Of a DNA stretch of 64,000 nt, positions 35,071 to 47,139 are shown in pieces. Source of the stretch: Molanna angustata. Its lineage: Eukaryota > Arthropoda > Insecta > Trichoptera > Molannidae. Under the pieces are notes generated by a model. It had not been told where the DNA came from and searched no databases. It was given only the letters and a program-made list of their open reading frames with translations. Numbering within the stretch: the stretch's first letter is position 1; each line of letters begins with the position of its first letter. A program made the translations under genes and the position numbers. The stretch covers positions 30,914,132 through 30,978,131 of the forward strand of contig OY754981.1 in NCBI GenBank assembly GCA_963576475.1, written 5' to 3'.

Positions 35071-35604
35071 TACTCCGCCCACAACCACCAAGGCTACCAC
35101 CACCATACCCGACACGCTCTCACTCACCAATGTAGGATGACATTTGTCCAACCAGTCACATTTAAGTTGTTACTGAAGATGGATTGAAAAATCCGAAAAC
35201 ATTATAACGAAAAATAAATGTGAAGTGGAGAATACGAAGTTTTCTTTTGTTCATTTTTAGTAAAAAAATACTAAAATATTTTAATATTAACATGGAATTC
35301 CACAAAGGTTGAAATAATAATTTTAATAAATAAGTAATATAATATTTTATAGGTAATATATCCGTAGATATCTTATTTTTTAATTTTATTTTCATAAAAG
35401 TTTTACATCATAATAATTGTGATCTCACTATCCTACAGGCTATCAGTGAGTTTCCCATACAAAAAGGTCAAGTACATATTACATTCCTTAAGTTACAGTA
35501 TTAAAATATGAGATACATGTTTTATATTTAATTTACTACTACTTATAAAAGAGTCAAATGTTTTAAATTACTTTCTACAGTAATTTTTTTAAATTAATAC
35601 AGTT
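35071..35604. other. AT-rich non-coding DNA in the serpin intron
   Basis: No gene or repeat was identified in this stretch. Confidence 0.4.
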
Positions 35605-36633
35605 TTAACTGAGGATATTATATGAGGATATGGTACTCTGTTTACATGACTGTGTAGTATGTATGTGTGTGAGGGTGTGTATGTATGTATTTAACTGAGG
35701 GTATTATATGAGGATATGGTACTCTGTTTACATGACTGTGTAGTATGTATGTGTGTGAGGGTGTGTATGTATGTATTTAACTGAGGATATTATATGAGGA
35801 TATGGTACTCTGTTTACATGACTGTGTAGTATGTATGTGTGTGAGGGTGTGTATGTATGTATTTAACTGAGGGTATTATATGAGGATATGGTACTCTGTT
35901 TACATGACTGTGTAGTATGTATGTGTGTGAGGGTGTGTATGTATGTATTTAACTGAGGATATTATATGAGGATATGGTACTCTGTTTACATGACTGTGTA
36001 GTATGTATGTGTGTGAGGGTGTGTATGTATGTATTTAACTGAGGATATTATATGAGGATATGGTACTCTGTTTACATGACTGTGTAGTATGTATGTGTGT
36101 GAGGGTGTGTATGTATGTATTTAACTGAGGGTATTATATGAGGATATGGTACTCTGTTTACATGACTGTGTAGTATGTATGTGTGTGAGGGTGTGTATGT
36201 ATGTATTTAACTGAGGGTATTATATGAGGATATGGTACTCTGTTTACATGACTGTGTAGTATGTATGTGTGTGAGGGTGTGTATGTATGTATTTAACTGA
36301 GGATATTATATGAGGATATGGTACTCTGTTTACATGAATGTGTAGTATGTATGTGTGTGAGGGTGTGTATGTATGTATTTAACTGAGGATATTATATGAG
36401 GATATGGTACTCTGTTTACATGACTGTGTAGTATGTATGTGTGTGAGGGTGTGTATGTATGTATTTAACTGAGGATATTATATGAGGATATGGTACTCTG
36501 TTTACATGACTGTGTAGTATGTATGTGTGTGAGGGTGTGTATGTATGTATTTAACTGAAGATATTATATGAGGATATGATACTCTGTTTACATGACTGTG
36601 TAGTATGTATGTGTGTGAGGGTGTGTATGTGTG
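35605..36633. repeat. 86-bp tandem repeat, 12 copies
   Basis: The unit starts TTAACTGAGGATATTATATG and ends GTGTGTATGTATGTAT. Starts at 35605 and 36551 are exactly eleven periods apart. Variants are GAGGGTATT versus GAGGATATT; the final copy has GAAGATATT and drifts into GT-rich DNA. Confidence 0.97.
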
Positions 36634-37530
36634 AGTGGTGCGTATGTGAAGTAGCATGCATATCTGTGATGCGTCCTTATAAACCTATGAAGTAAGTGTT
36701 TTTAAATTTTGATGAAATGAATTTCTAGTTTCTTTGAATAGGTCCAAGTTAAGCGTGTTCTCGTGTTTTATATAGGTGCTAATGTTTCTGTTGATGGTTG
36801 CATTAGTCGCGGTGTTAGTTCTGTATTTTTTGGGTAGAAAAAGAGTAGTGTGCCTGGAGCGACGAACTGGTTCATTGAAATTTATATATTATAATAAATC
36901 TGGACAATCTATGTATATGGTTATTTAAAATTAGTTATACAGAAATTGAATGTAATAACAATTACGTATAGATACAAGTGTAGGTAGGGATGGTGCAACA
37001 ATATTACGATAAGCCAAGCCTTTTGTAAATTTTCTTTGTACTCATTCAATATTATTGATATGTACTTGGTACCAAGGGCGGATCCAGGGGGGGGGGGTCA
37101 TGGGGGTCATGACCCCCCCCTGGGCTTACATTTATTCATAAAATACCTACTTTTTACTTGTATCTATTATTATCAAAATTAAATTATAACTTCTTGTGAC
37201 TTGACCACGACTATGTGACCCCCCCCTGGCGCCAAAGCTGGATCCGCCCTTGCTTGGTACTGGAAATTCCAAGCAACAGACCCATACTCCAGTGTACTTC
37301 TGATCAATGAATTGAACAGTACAGAAAATGTTTTTGAATTTTTTAAATCCTTGCTTATTCTAAATATAAATTCTAGTTTTTTATAGAAAATAGTTGTTAT
37401 TTTTTCTATATGATGGTTAAAACTCAGTTTGTTGTCCAAATAAATTCCGAGGTCTCGACAAAGGGTTTTTTTTTAACTATTTGTTCTTTATTCAAATAAT
37501 AGTCGAAAGTAAGTTTATTAATTTTTCTAT
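36634..37530 (-). pseudogene. LINE reverse-transcriptase fragment split by a MITE
   Basis: On the minus strand from about 37520 the frame reads LGIYLDNKLSFNHHIEKITT, then KTFSVLFNSLIRSTLEYGSV and AWNFQYQ, the thumb region of a LINE reverse transcriptase resembling the intact copy at 59827-62700. The 180-bp element at 37073-37252 interrupts it, and homology resumes beyond as a piece with NIE.VQRKFTKGLAYRN. The part from 36634 to about 36900 shows nothing definite. Confidence 0.75.
37073..37252. mobile_element. 180-bp hAT-like MITE
   Basis: The ends are CAAGGGCGGATCCA and TGGATCCGCCCTTG, flanked by a perfect 8-bp duplication CTTGGTAC (37065-37072 and 37253-37260). Inside are opposed G and C runs. 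The 8-bp duplication and terminal sequence are typical of hAT-derived MITEs. It sits within a LINE fragment, giving a clear order of insertion. Confidence 0.92.
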
Positions 37531-37539
37531 ATATGATAT

Positions 37540-38740
37540 TGATACGCCCGAGATGTGTTGTTTGAGGATTAACCACAACTCTGGGTCAAGAGGAAGGGCA
37601 GAGCAGTGAAAAAGCCGGTATAAAATTCAAAGTTTACTATGGGACACAATGTCCGAGATAATACACAAAAAAAATACACAAATAGTCAACAAGAAGTACA
37701 GTGGCAGGAGAATCCCTTAGTGTCTAATTTCACAACGAAAAATAGTGTCCTATCACAATCACAAATTGTATCTTATCACAACCCTAGCGTGTCCTATCAC
37801 AATCACAAAATGTATCTTATCACAACCCTAGCGTGTCCTATCACGATCACAAAATGTGCTCTACCACAAACACTACTCACACCGGCGCACAGAATACAGG
37901 TGGTGGTGATCAGGGGCGCAACCAGGTGCGCAAAGCAGGGACGCAGATCAGGGCGCAAACCAGGGGCGCAGTGGGGCTAGTAGCGGCGACGTCCCGGTAG
38001 GCGGCGCGGTGATGGTGGCGCCGGTTGCAGGGCGCAGGCTTAAACGGGGCTGGTGACAGTGATGCTCAGGTAGGCGGCACGGTGGCAGCGGCGCTGGTTG
38101 CGGGGCGCAGGCTCAAGCGGGCTGGTAGCAATGACCACAGGCAGGCGGCACGGTGGCAGCAGCGCTGGGTGCAGGACGCAGGCCAGGGGGCGCAGGCCAG
38201 GGGGCGCAGGCCAGGGGGCGCAGGCCAGGGGGCGCAGTCCAGGGAGGCGACGCAGTGGCAGTGGCTGGGCGCTGGTGGCTGAGGGCTGGTGGCTGGGTGC
38301 TGGTCCTGTCTGGTCGACGTTGTAAGAGATATTCGGAGTTGAAGTGTTAAGATATATTCGAAGTCGAGTGTTTAAGAGATATCCAGAGTCGCAGTGTCCA
38401 AGAGATATCCAGGCAGGGCCAGATCCGTTCAACTGCTGTTGCGGCTGGAGTCTTCCCGACTGAAGTGGTCCTTGGAGAGGTCTTCCTCGTAGCTCTGGGG
38501 GTGGAGATCTGATGATCCTTAGCTTGGTCCCCCCGTATTTATTCGCTGCCAGCCGATTGTGGCGCGCTCTGATTGGCCGGTTGTACGGCGAGGCGCTGAC
38601 CGCTCGCTCTGATTCGCCGATACAACGCGGTCTCTGATTGGTCGATCGTATGTGTCGGCGGGGTGCGCGCTGATTGGTTGAATTTAGTCGACCTGGCATG
38701 TCACGTGGTATCGTTGTACGGTCGACACCGATCCGCGATT
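37540..38740 (-). repeat. Solo or partial LTR of the Gypsy element 2 family
   Basis: Read on the minus strand this matches the LTR at 51817-53522. It ends CGGGCGTATCA (37540), carries GC-rich 26-bp type repeats (37900-38250) and the CGGGAAGACTCCAGCCGCAA block (about 38440-38460). Upstream come a TATA-like AATAAATAC, repeated CCAATCAG words (38560-38690) and CACGTGACATGCC. The start of the LTR has diverged or been lost beyond about 38740. No internal coding region accompanies it. Confidence 0.85.
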
Positions 38741-38820
38741 AGATGATCGGGCGCGAATGGCGCAGCCCTAGCTGCAGGTCCGCAGGTGCAGAGGTGCTGG
38801 CTGATAAATAAAATAAAATA

Positions 38821-39430
38821 AATAAAATCAGGCGCTATGGTACATCACGACATCAGTCGGACAGACAGGGGGGGACAGCACGGCTTTGGGCGGCATGGCT
38901 GGAACCCCATCTTGAGGGATCCCTAGAGTCCTTCCTGGCTGATATTGACAATGTGGTACATCACAGCTGAGGCAGCATGGTACATCGCGTCATCATGCAT
39001 CCTGGTTAGGCAACGTGTGGTGCAGGTCACAGCATCAAGTGGTGTGGTACTACTCAGCATCAAGCAGACGGTCCAAGCAGCGTGTGGTGCAACTCAACAC
39101 CAGGCAGACGGTCAGGAGTGGCAGCACGGCTTCATGCGGTTTCTGGCGAGTCCTTCCTGGTTGCTGGTAGAGGTCCTAGTATTGGTTGTTCCTTGCTATT
39201 GACTTTATTTCTTATTCTCTGAACGAAATTGAATCCGTATTTATAGTCGACTGTGACGCATTTCCACTATCCATTCATTGGTCCAAGTCAAAAGGGGCTC
39301 GTTGATTGGCCGGGGTTCATGTTTCCACCAAGCAATTGTCTGTCGATCGGCCGGTCAAAGTCCAATTCTCATTTTACCAACTGGTCGACAACAAGCTAGT
39401 TTAGCCTGTTTCCATCGGGCATACTTAATT
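38821..39430 (-). repeat. Probable remnant of another LTR with TATA and CCAAT words
   Basis: On the minus strand, CCAATCA and CCAATGA words precede a TATAAATA box (complement at 39238-39245), then a transcribed-looking GC-rich segment. The layout resembles the promoter of the Gypsy element 2 LTR although the sequence differs. Boundaries are not defined. Confidence 0.4.
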
Positions 39431-39834
39431 TAATTAATAAATTATTTATGATTCATTATTTTTTTTTTGTATTAGCGTTTTTTTAGGAGCGTCCCCGACT
39501 AAACAGATATTATGTATGTATATGTATGTTGAAGGTTTACTTTGAATGGGTGCTGTGAGTATAACGAGTGACTATTTTGAACGGGTGAAAGTGGGATCAA
39601 AGATGCAAATTCTTCTGACCATTTCCTATTATATATTTTGTATTTTTTAATGTCAATTTCTCTTTGAGTGTTTCTTAAATAATAAGATAAAATAAAAGTA
39701 GTACCTATTAGTATATACTTAGAATACCGACCATGCATCTGGTCAGCGACTGCAATCCATCATCAACAGATATACTGTATCAAGTTGCATACAGTTAGAT
39801 GTTTATTTCAATGTGTTGTATTTTGTGTTTTCAG
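39431..39834. other. End of serpin intron, non-coding
   Basis: No gene is seen. The intron ends with TTTTGTGTTTTCAG before the exon at 39835. Confidence 0.5.
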
Positions 39835-39965
39835 TTGGAGAACTTTCAAACAGAAACACGCCACCCAAGTTTGTTGCCAACAAACCATTCCTTTACATCA
39901 TCGTAGAAAAGTCAACTAACATTGTAGTTTTTGGTGGAACATATGTGAAACCTTCTTTATTTTAA
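39835..39965 (+). CDS. Serpin, terminal exon with reactive-centre loop and C-terminus
   Basis: The split codon G|TT (Val) joins this exon to 31871. It encodes GELSNRNTPPKFVANKPFLY, then VFGGTYVKPSLF and the stop TAA at 39963-39965. NKPFLYIIV and FGGTY-KP are the serpin C-terminal signatures. Counting from the hinge with the Pro-Pro pair at P3'-P4', the loop length equals that of alpha-1-antitrypsin, giving Arg at P1 and Asn at P1' (inference). An Arg P1 predicts a trypsin-like target, as for inhibitors of insect clip-domain proteases. The 42-residue terminal exon is the size of alternative reactive-loop exons in lepidopteran serpin genes. No second such exon is seen here. Confidence 0.93.
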
Positions 39966-40220
39966 TAAAAATTACATATCATATTATATATAACCTGTGT
40001 ATTTATTTATTTTTGTATAAATGAGTCAAAAATATTTTATATATTGATTATATCAAAGAAACTTGTGATTTCTGTTGTGCATGTTTTGCTCACACTGGAA
40101 TTTTAGATAATGTTTAATTTTTAGAAATATTTTGTATTTAACTATTGTTGATCCTATTATGGGAGAAATGTAGTATTTCTTATTTGTGTATAATTTCAAA
40201 AATAAAAATATTGAAATAAA
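39964..40220 (+). terminator. Serpin 3' UTR with polyadenylation signals
   Basis: AATAAA at 39964-39969 overlaps the stop codon. Further AATAAA words lie at 40200-40220 and are more plausible poly(A) signals. Confidence 0.55.
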
Positions 40221-40262
40221 ATAATATACCTACTTGTTTTTATTTTCATTACCTGCATATTT

Positions 40263-40900
40263 ATTGATGATTAAATATTAATATACTATTATTAATACAT
40301 CCATAATGAAAACATTATTAAATATTAATATACTATTATTAATACATCCATAATGAAAACATTATTAAATATTAATATACTATTATTAATACATCCATAA
40401 TGAAAACATTATTAAATATTAATATACTATTATTAATACATCCATAATGAAAACATTATTAAATATTAATATACTATTATTAATACATCCATAATGAAAA
40501 CATTATTAAATATTAATATACTATTATTAATACATCCATAATGAAAACATTATTAAATATTAATATACTATTATTAATACATCCATAATGAAAACATTAT
40601 TAAATATTAATATACTATTATTAATACATCCATAATGAAAACATTATTAAATATTAATATACTATTATTAATACATCCATAATGAAAACATTATTAAATA
40701 TTAATATACTATTATTAATACATCCATAATGAAAACATTATTAAATATTAATATACTATTATTAATACATCCATAATGAAAACATTATTCAATATTAATA
40801 TAGGTACTAGGTATTATTAATAACATCCATAATGAAAACATTATTAAATTATTAATACATCAAACATTAATAACATTATTAATACATCCATAATTAAAAA
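40263..40900. repeat. 47-bp tandem repeat, about 12 copies
   Basis: The unit is AAATATTAATATACTATTAT followed by TAATACATCCATAATGAAAA and CATTATT. Starts at 40273 and 40320 define the period. The last copies, after about 40790, are rearranged. Confidence 0.96.
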
Positions 40901-40929
40901 CATTATTAAACTGCTATATGATAACCACT

Positions 40930-41027
40930 ATGATGACTACATAACGAATAAAGCATACAAACTGTTAGGATTCATTATGAGAAATACTAAGCATTTCCGG
41001 GATTTTAACACATTAAATCTGCTAAGT
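40930..41027 (+). pseudogene. Short LINE fragment
   Basis: The plus strand reads TNKAYKLLGFIMRNTKHFRD then FNTLNLLSS, matching the SKANKMLGFIIRISKPFRNS region of the intact LINE at 59827-62700. It abuts the end of the minus-strand element at 41028. Confidence 0.7.
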
Positions 41028-43718
41028 TCATTGTGCATAGGTATTCAATCTACAATGTCCAGTCAGTGTTCTGATTAGAATTCTTATATTTCCTCTATTA
41101 AGAGTAAGAATTTGTTTAGATCTTTTAGCTGAGAAGCCTGAGATCATTGATTTTGCATGCTTTTGTCCTGATAGGTTAAGCCAGTTTTGTTTAGCTTTTT
41201 CTAGCATGTTGTATAATATTGTTTTAATGACACTATTGGTTAAGAAGCAGTAAGGTTCTGGTCCATAGGTAACTGAGTCAGCCCCCATATTTGCAAGTTT
41301 GTCTGCCTCTTCATTGCCTTTGTAGCTTGAGTGTCCCGGCACCCATCTTAGAACCACCTTGTTGTTGTGTTCTATTGTTAGTTTGTTTAATGCTAAATTA
41401 CAGTCTTGGACTGTAGATGAATTTATTTTACATGAGTTTAGAGCTTTGAGAGCTGCTTGACTGTCGGAGTAAATATAAATAGTTTTGTGTCTATAGTTTC
41501 TTATGAGATTTTCATAGGCACAAATTGTTATGGCGCATAATTCTACCTAGAAAATTGTTGTGGTGTGTCCTAGGTGTTTGTATATTTTCACTTTAGGTGT
41601 GAGTCCATACACTCCTGAGCCCACCCCTTTTTCTTTTTTGGAACCATCAGTGTACCAGATAAGGGCACCATTTGATTCCTGATACCAGATTTCAGATATT
41701 TCATTTCTGGTTTGAATTTCGATTTTGTAAGGTTTATCGAAATTGTAGACTGTCTTGATTTTGTATTTTGGTAAGCTAATTAGGTTTTCTTCATCAAGTT
41801 CCTTTATTAGGTTAGATTTGCTTGAAAAACTGTGTCTTTGGTTTGCATCAATTAATCTTATTATACCTTCCTTCGCTACTTTCTGTAGATGAAGGTAAAG
41901 TGGTGGAAGATTAAGGAAAGCTTCTAAGGAAGCTGTGGGAGTTGTATGTAGTGCTCCCATTATCAGCAGGCAGGCCATTCTTTGTAGCTTTGAGAGCTTG
42001 TCTCTGCAGCCTTTCTGTTCTAGTTTGTTGCTCCAAACTGGTATTGCATATGAGATTGTTGGCCTTACTATGGATTTATACATCCACAGTGTTTGCGAGG
42101 GTTTTAAACCCCAGTTCTTGCCCACTAGTCTTCGGCATGACCACAGAGCTTTTGTTGCTTTCTGCGTTATATTGTCTACATGTTTGTTCCATGTAAGTTT
42201 GTTATCTAGTGTTATTCCAAGATATTTAGTTTCTTTTGAGATACTTAGTTTTCTTCCGAAAAGAATGGGTGCAAGGAGTTTGTCAAGTTTCCTCTTATTT
42301 GTAAATGGAATAAGTGTAGTTTTGTTTGCGTTGACTTTTAGTCCATTTTTTATGCACCAATTTTCTACATTTTTAAGTGCATTTTGCATCAGTTCGGAAA
42401 TAATGTCACATTCTTTCCCTCTGATTATAATTACTATGTCATCTGCATAGCTTTGTGCGTTATAGCCATTGTCATTGAGTAGGCATATTAAGCTATCTAC
42501 TGTAAGTGTCCATAGTAGAGGAGAAAGAACTCCTCCCTGAAGACATCCTGTGCAGGTTTTAGCTGTTAAGTTCTCTCCCAGCAAATTTGTTGTAATAAAT
42601 CTGTTTGACAGCATGTCTTCGATCCATTTTATGATGGTGGCGTTAACCTTTTTGCGCCTTAGTCCATTTAGCAGGACATTAGTTGGAGCACCATCAAAGG
42701 CTCCTTCTATGTCTAAGAAAACGCAGAGGGCTATTTCTCCGTTGTTTAGTGAGTTTTGGATAGTGTTCACTAGTTCAATAAGGGCAGTCTCTGTAGATTT
42801 CCCTTCTTGATATGCATGTTGTTTGGAATGTATTGTATGTTTGCTTAATGTTGTTTCAATTAAGTGTCTATGTATAATTTTCTCCATAGTTTTAAGCAGA
42901 AAGGATGTTAGACTTATTGGTCTATATGCTTTAGGTGTATTGTAACATTCTTTGTTAGGTTTGGGTATGAATGTTACTTTTACAGTTTTCCACTTCCTTG
43001 GAATATAACCCCATGCCAAACTGGCTCTGTATATCTTAAGCAGGAGAGGCATTGTTACCTCAATGCTATTTTGAATAAGGGCAGGGAAGATATTATCCTC
43101 TCCGCTACTTTTGTAGGGTTTGAAGGTGTTTATAGCCCATTTAATTTTAGAAGGTTTGAAGATTTCTGACGCTAATCTCCAGTCTTCTAGATTTGGCCTG
43201 CTAATAACTTGTTGAGGAATGTGGTTGTTGGTGACAACCTGACATCCCGGAAAGTGAGTATCTGCAAGTAGGGTAAGTGTTTCTTTTCCTGTTGCAGCAT
43301 AGCTGCCGTCTTGCCTCATGAGAAGGCCAATATCTGGTGTTCTATGTTTAGCAAGTACTTTGTTTATTCTTGCTGTTTCTCTTGTGTCATTTATTGAATT
43401 ACAGAAGTTTTTCCAGGATGTAGCTTTAGCTTTCCTGATTTCTTTATGGTATTCCGTGAGTGCTTTCCTATAGCTATCCCACGTTCCATGCGATTTTGCC
43501 TTGTTGAAAAGCTTTCTTATGTTTGCCCTAAGTTTTGCCAGGTGAGAGTTCCACCATGGTACTTCTCTGGCTTGACTTTTAATTTTCTTAGGGCAGCTTT
43601 GTTCGTAGGCTGAGTTAAGGCTTTCTGATAGAAAGTCTGTTGCAAGATCTATGCTTATCCAATCTTTGATTGCTCTGTAGGAGGTCCCCAAAGTATTTTT
43701 GGTACCGCAACATATCAA
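41028..43718 (-). pseudogene. LINE Pol with reverse transcriptase and RNase H (I-group), one stop
   Basis: From 43718 downwards a single frame runs 723 codons to a TAG at 41547-41549, then continues open in the same frame to a stop at 41028-41030. Reverse transcriptase motifs are AYRPISLTSFLLKTMEKIIH, VFLDIEGAFDGAPTNVL, QGGVLSPLLW and the catalytic YADD. RNase H follows: WYTDGS, then (after the stop) VELCAI, YSDSQAALKAL and GNEEADKLA. The TAG splits RNase H between its first Asp and the Glu. RNase H-bearing LINEs belong to the I/R1-related groups. The endonuclease and first ORF are absent, so the copy is 5'-truncated at about 43718, where an unrelated LINE fragment begins. Confidence 0.9.
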
Positions 43719-44195
43719 AGGATGCTAAAGTTGGCATTGATAACGCTATCTTAGTGCCAACCTTGATGTATGCAAGTGAAACCTGGACATGGCACAAGTC
43801 ACACGAAAGCAGAATAAATGCAGTTTAAATGAAATCACTAAGATGAATCTGTAATAGAATTTAAGATGAAGAAAGATGTCATTAATAGAATGAAAATGAT
43901 GAATTCATTTCATTCATTAATTGGCCACATAGGGAGAATGAATGAGGAATGCCTGACGAAGAAAATATACAATGCGCACAGGAATGAAATGAGAAATCAG
44001 TGCCGCCCAAGAAAGGGATGGCATGACCATGTGAATGGTATTTTGAAAGACGAAAAGGTTAGAAGCGTGAAGAACAGATAAACATGTATAAGAAGATGTA
44101 TGAATGTTGACGAGGCGATGATTGTGTGTCAAGATATGTGGCATTCAGTTTTCTCTGTCTACCATGTGAGGATCATGGCATTATGGTATGTATAA
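43719..44195 (+). pseudogene. Non-LTR fragment of the 1-2790 family
   Basis: The frame reads NAILVPTLMYASETWTWHKS, HESRINAV, then IGHIGRMNEECLTKKIYNAH, CRPRKGWHDHVNGILK and a tail with TTCTCTGTCTACC. It matches the C-terminal third of the element at 2280-2790, with stops and frameshifts. Confidence 0.82.
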
Positions 44196-44384
44196 GAACC
44201 ACATACATTAGGTATGAGAAATTTAATAAATATCATAATTAAATTAGACAAATGATTTACTACAAACAAGACAAATATTGAAAATAATATTTTTATTTTG
44301 CCCTCATTTAGTATAACAAAAGCTGTTTTTCATTTAAATTTTGCTTATGAGTAAAAGCATTTCTTTATACACATTATTTACAAA

Positions 44385-44640
44385 TATATATATTTAAAAT
44401 CACTAAGATTTATTATACACATACTAATCTCCTGAGCTCGTAGTGCACAGTGATATAAATCTGTGAATGTGTGGGTGCGAGAGAGACTGCTCAATAGAGT
44501 CTGGTCAATAGATATAATCTTACTCTCAAACTATACCTAATGTTATAAGTAGTTTTAACACCATAGCTGAGGTGGGGTTCGAACCCCAATCTCTTGATTA
44601 GAAAGCTGCCACTCTACCATCAAAGAACACTTTTAATATA
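44385..44640 (-). mobile_element. tRNA-derived SINE
   Basis: On the minus strand TGGTAGAGTGGCAGC (A box, D-arm-like) is followed by TTTCTAATCAAGAGATTG and GGGGTTCGAACCCC (B box in a perfect T-arm hairpin) at about 44572-44630. The anticodon and acceptor stems do not form, so this is a SINE head and not a tRNA gene. The T-rich body runs down to about 44385. Confidence 0.65.
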
Positions 44641-45050
44641 TAATACTAAACATGATAAACGAAAAAAAAAATCACTTGATCTCTAAAGTGCTGCTTTAAC
44701 TAATACCATGAAATATTTCTTTAGTTTTATTTAACTAATACCATGAAATATTTCTTTAGCTTTTGTGCATAATTTTAAGACAATGAACCAAAAATTCTAA
44801 AAGAAATTTTTCAAAAGCATACTTTGTGAAATAAAAGGGCCTTTTTTATGTAATATGAAAGTTTTCTATGCATGACATGTTATGGCTGGTCTGGTAAAAT
44901 ATAGTTGTTTGTTACCCATGATGAACATATACACAATATTATGATTACAAAAATCAATATTAAGTCGTTCTAAATTCAAAATTTACATGGAAAATTAGTA
45001 ATTGATGAATATTATTTGCTTGTTATTTTTTTATAAACAACATTTCTTTA
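44641..45050. other. Non-coding AT-rich DNA
   Basis: A 36-bp phrase (TAACTAATACCATGAAATAT and TTCTTTAG) is duplicated at about 44697-44760. Otherwise nothing is recognised. Confidence 0.4.
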
Positions 45051-47120
45051 TGTTACATTACTTACTTACTTAACGTGTCCGGGTAAACATTAGGCCTTTC
45101 CATTCCAATCTTATCTTAGTAAGTAATGTAAATAATGTCCTTTTTATATATTTTTACCAACAACATTTCTTTATGTTACATTACTTACTTACTTAACATG
45201 TCCGGGTAAACATTAGGCCTTTCCATTCCAATCTTATCTTAGTAAGTAATGTAAATAATGTCCTTTTTATATATTTTTACCAACAACATTTCTTTATGTT
45301 ACATTACTTACTTACTTAACGTGTCCGGGTAAACATTAGGCCTTTCCATTCCAATCTTATCTTAGTAAGTAATGTAAATAATGTCCTTTTTATATATTTT
45401 TACCAACAACATTTCTTTATGTTACATTACTTACTTACTTAACGTGTCCGGGTAAACATTAGGCCTTTCCATTCCAATCTTATCTTAGTAAGTAATGTAA
45501 ATAATGTCCTTTTTATATATTTTTACCAACAACATTTCTTTATGTTACATTGAGAATACATGAATGTATTTCAATGTAAATAATGTCCTTTTTATATATT
45601 TTTACCAACAACATTTCTTTATGTTACATTACTTACTTACTTAACGTGTCCGGGTAAACATTAGGCCTTTCCATTCCAATCTTATCTTAGTAAGTAATGT
45701 AAATAATGTCCTTTTTATATATTTTTACCAACAACATTTCTTTATGTTACATTGAGAATACATGAATGTATTTCAATGTAAATAATGTCCTTTTTATATA
45801 TTTTTACCAACAACATTTCTTTATGTTACATTGAGAATACATGAATGTATTTCAATGTAAATAATGTCCTTTTTATATATTTTTACCAACAACATTTCTT
45901 TATGTTACATTACTTACTTACTTAACGTGTCCGGGTAAACATTAGGCCTTTCCATTCCAATCTTATCTTAGTAAGTAATGTAAATAATGTCCTTTTTATA
46001 TATTTTTACCAACAACATTTCTTTATGTTACATTGAGAATACATGAATGTATTTCAATGTAAATAATGTCCTTTTTATATATTTTTACCAACAACATTTC
46101 TTTATGTTACATTGAGAATACATGAATGTATTTCAATGTAAATAATGTCCTTTTTATATATTTTTACCAACAACATTTCTTTATGTTACATTACTTACTT
46201 ACTTAACGTGTCCGGGTAAACATTAGGCCTTTCCATTCCAATCTTATCTTAGTAAGTAATGTAAATAATGTCCTTTTTATATATTTTTACCAACAACATT
46301 TCTTTATGTTACATTGAGAATACATGAATGTATTTCAATGTAAATAATGTCCTTTTTATATATTTTTACCAACAACATTTCTTTATGTTACATTGAGAAT
46401 ACATGAATGTATTTCAATGTAAATAATGTCCTTTTTATATATTTTTACCAACAACATTTCTTTATGTTACATTGAGAATACATGAATGTATTTCAATGTA
46501 AATAATGTCCTTTTTATATATTTTTACCAACAACATTTCTTTATGTTACATTGAGAATACATGAATGTATTTCAATGTAAATATAATGTCCTTTTTATAT
46601 ATTTTTACCAACAACATTTCTTTATGTTACATTACTTACTTACTTAACGTGTCCGGGTAAACATTAGGCCTTTCCATTCCAATCTTATCTTAGTAAGTAA
46701 TGTAAATAATGTCCTTTTTATATATTTTTACCAACAACATTTCTTTATGTTACATTGAGAATACATGAATGTATTTCAATGTAAATAATGTCCTTTTTAT
46801 ATATTTTTACCAACAACATTTCTTTATGTTACATTGAGAATACATGAATGTATTTCAATGTAAATAATGTCCTTTTTATATATTTTTACCAACAACATTT
46901 CTTTATGTTACATTGAGAATACATGAATGTATTTCAATGTAAATAATGTCCTTTTTATATATTTTTACCAACAACATTTCTTTATGTTACATTGAGAATA
47001 CATGAATGTATTTCAATGTAAATATAATGTCCTTTTTATATATTTTTACCAACAACATTTCTTTATGTTACATTGAGAATACATGAATGTATTTCAATGT
47101 AAATAATGTCCTTTTTATAT
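45051..47120. repeat. Two-module hairpin array (123-bp A and 79-bp B units)
   Basis: All units share a backbone of about 58 bp (AATAATGTCCTTTTTATATA through CATTTCTTTATGTTACATT). Type A adds a 65-bp segment, ACTTACTTACTTAACGTGTC through CTTATCTTAGTAAGT; type B adds GAGAATACATGAATGTATTT. Each insert forms a hairpin with the backbone ends: TTACATTACTTACT with AGTAAGTAATGTAA in A, and TTACATTGA/AATACAT with ATGTATTTCAATGTAA in B. The order is AAAABABBABBABBBBABBBBB, eight A and fourteen B units. Two B units carry an extra TA (AAATATAATG). Confidence 0.95.
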
Positions 47121-47139
47121 TTTTTTTCAAACAACAAAG

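Noticed and set aside
44572..44630. A tRNA gene on the minus strand
   Set aside because: The T arm and a D-arm-like box are present, but no acceptor or anticodon stem forms. It fits a SINE head.
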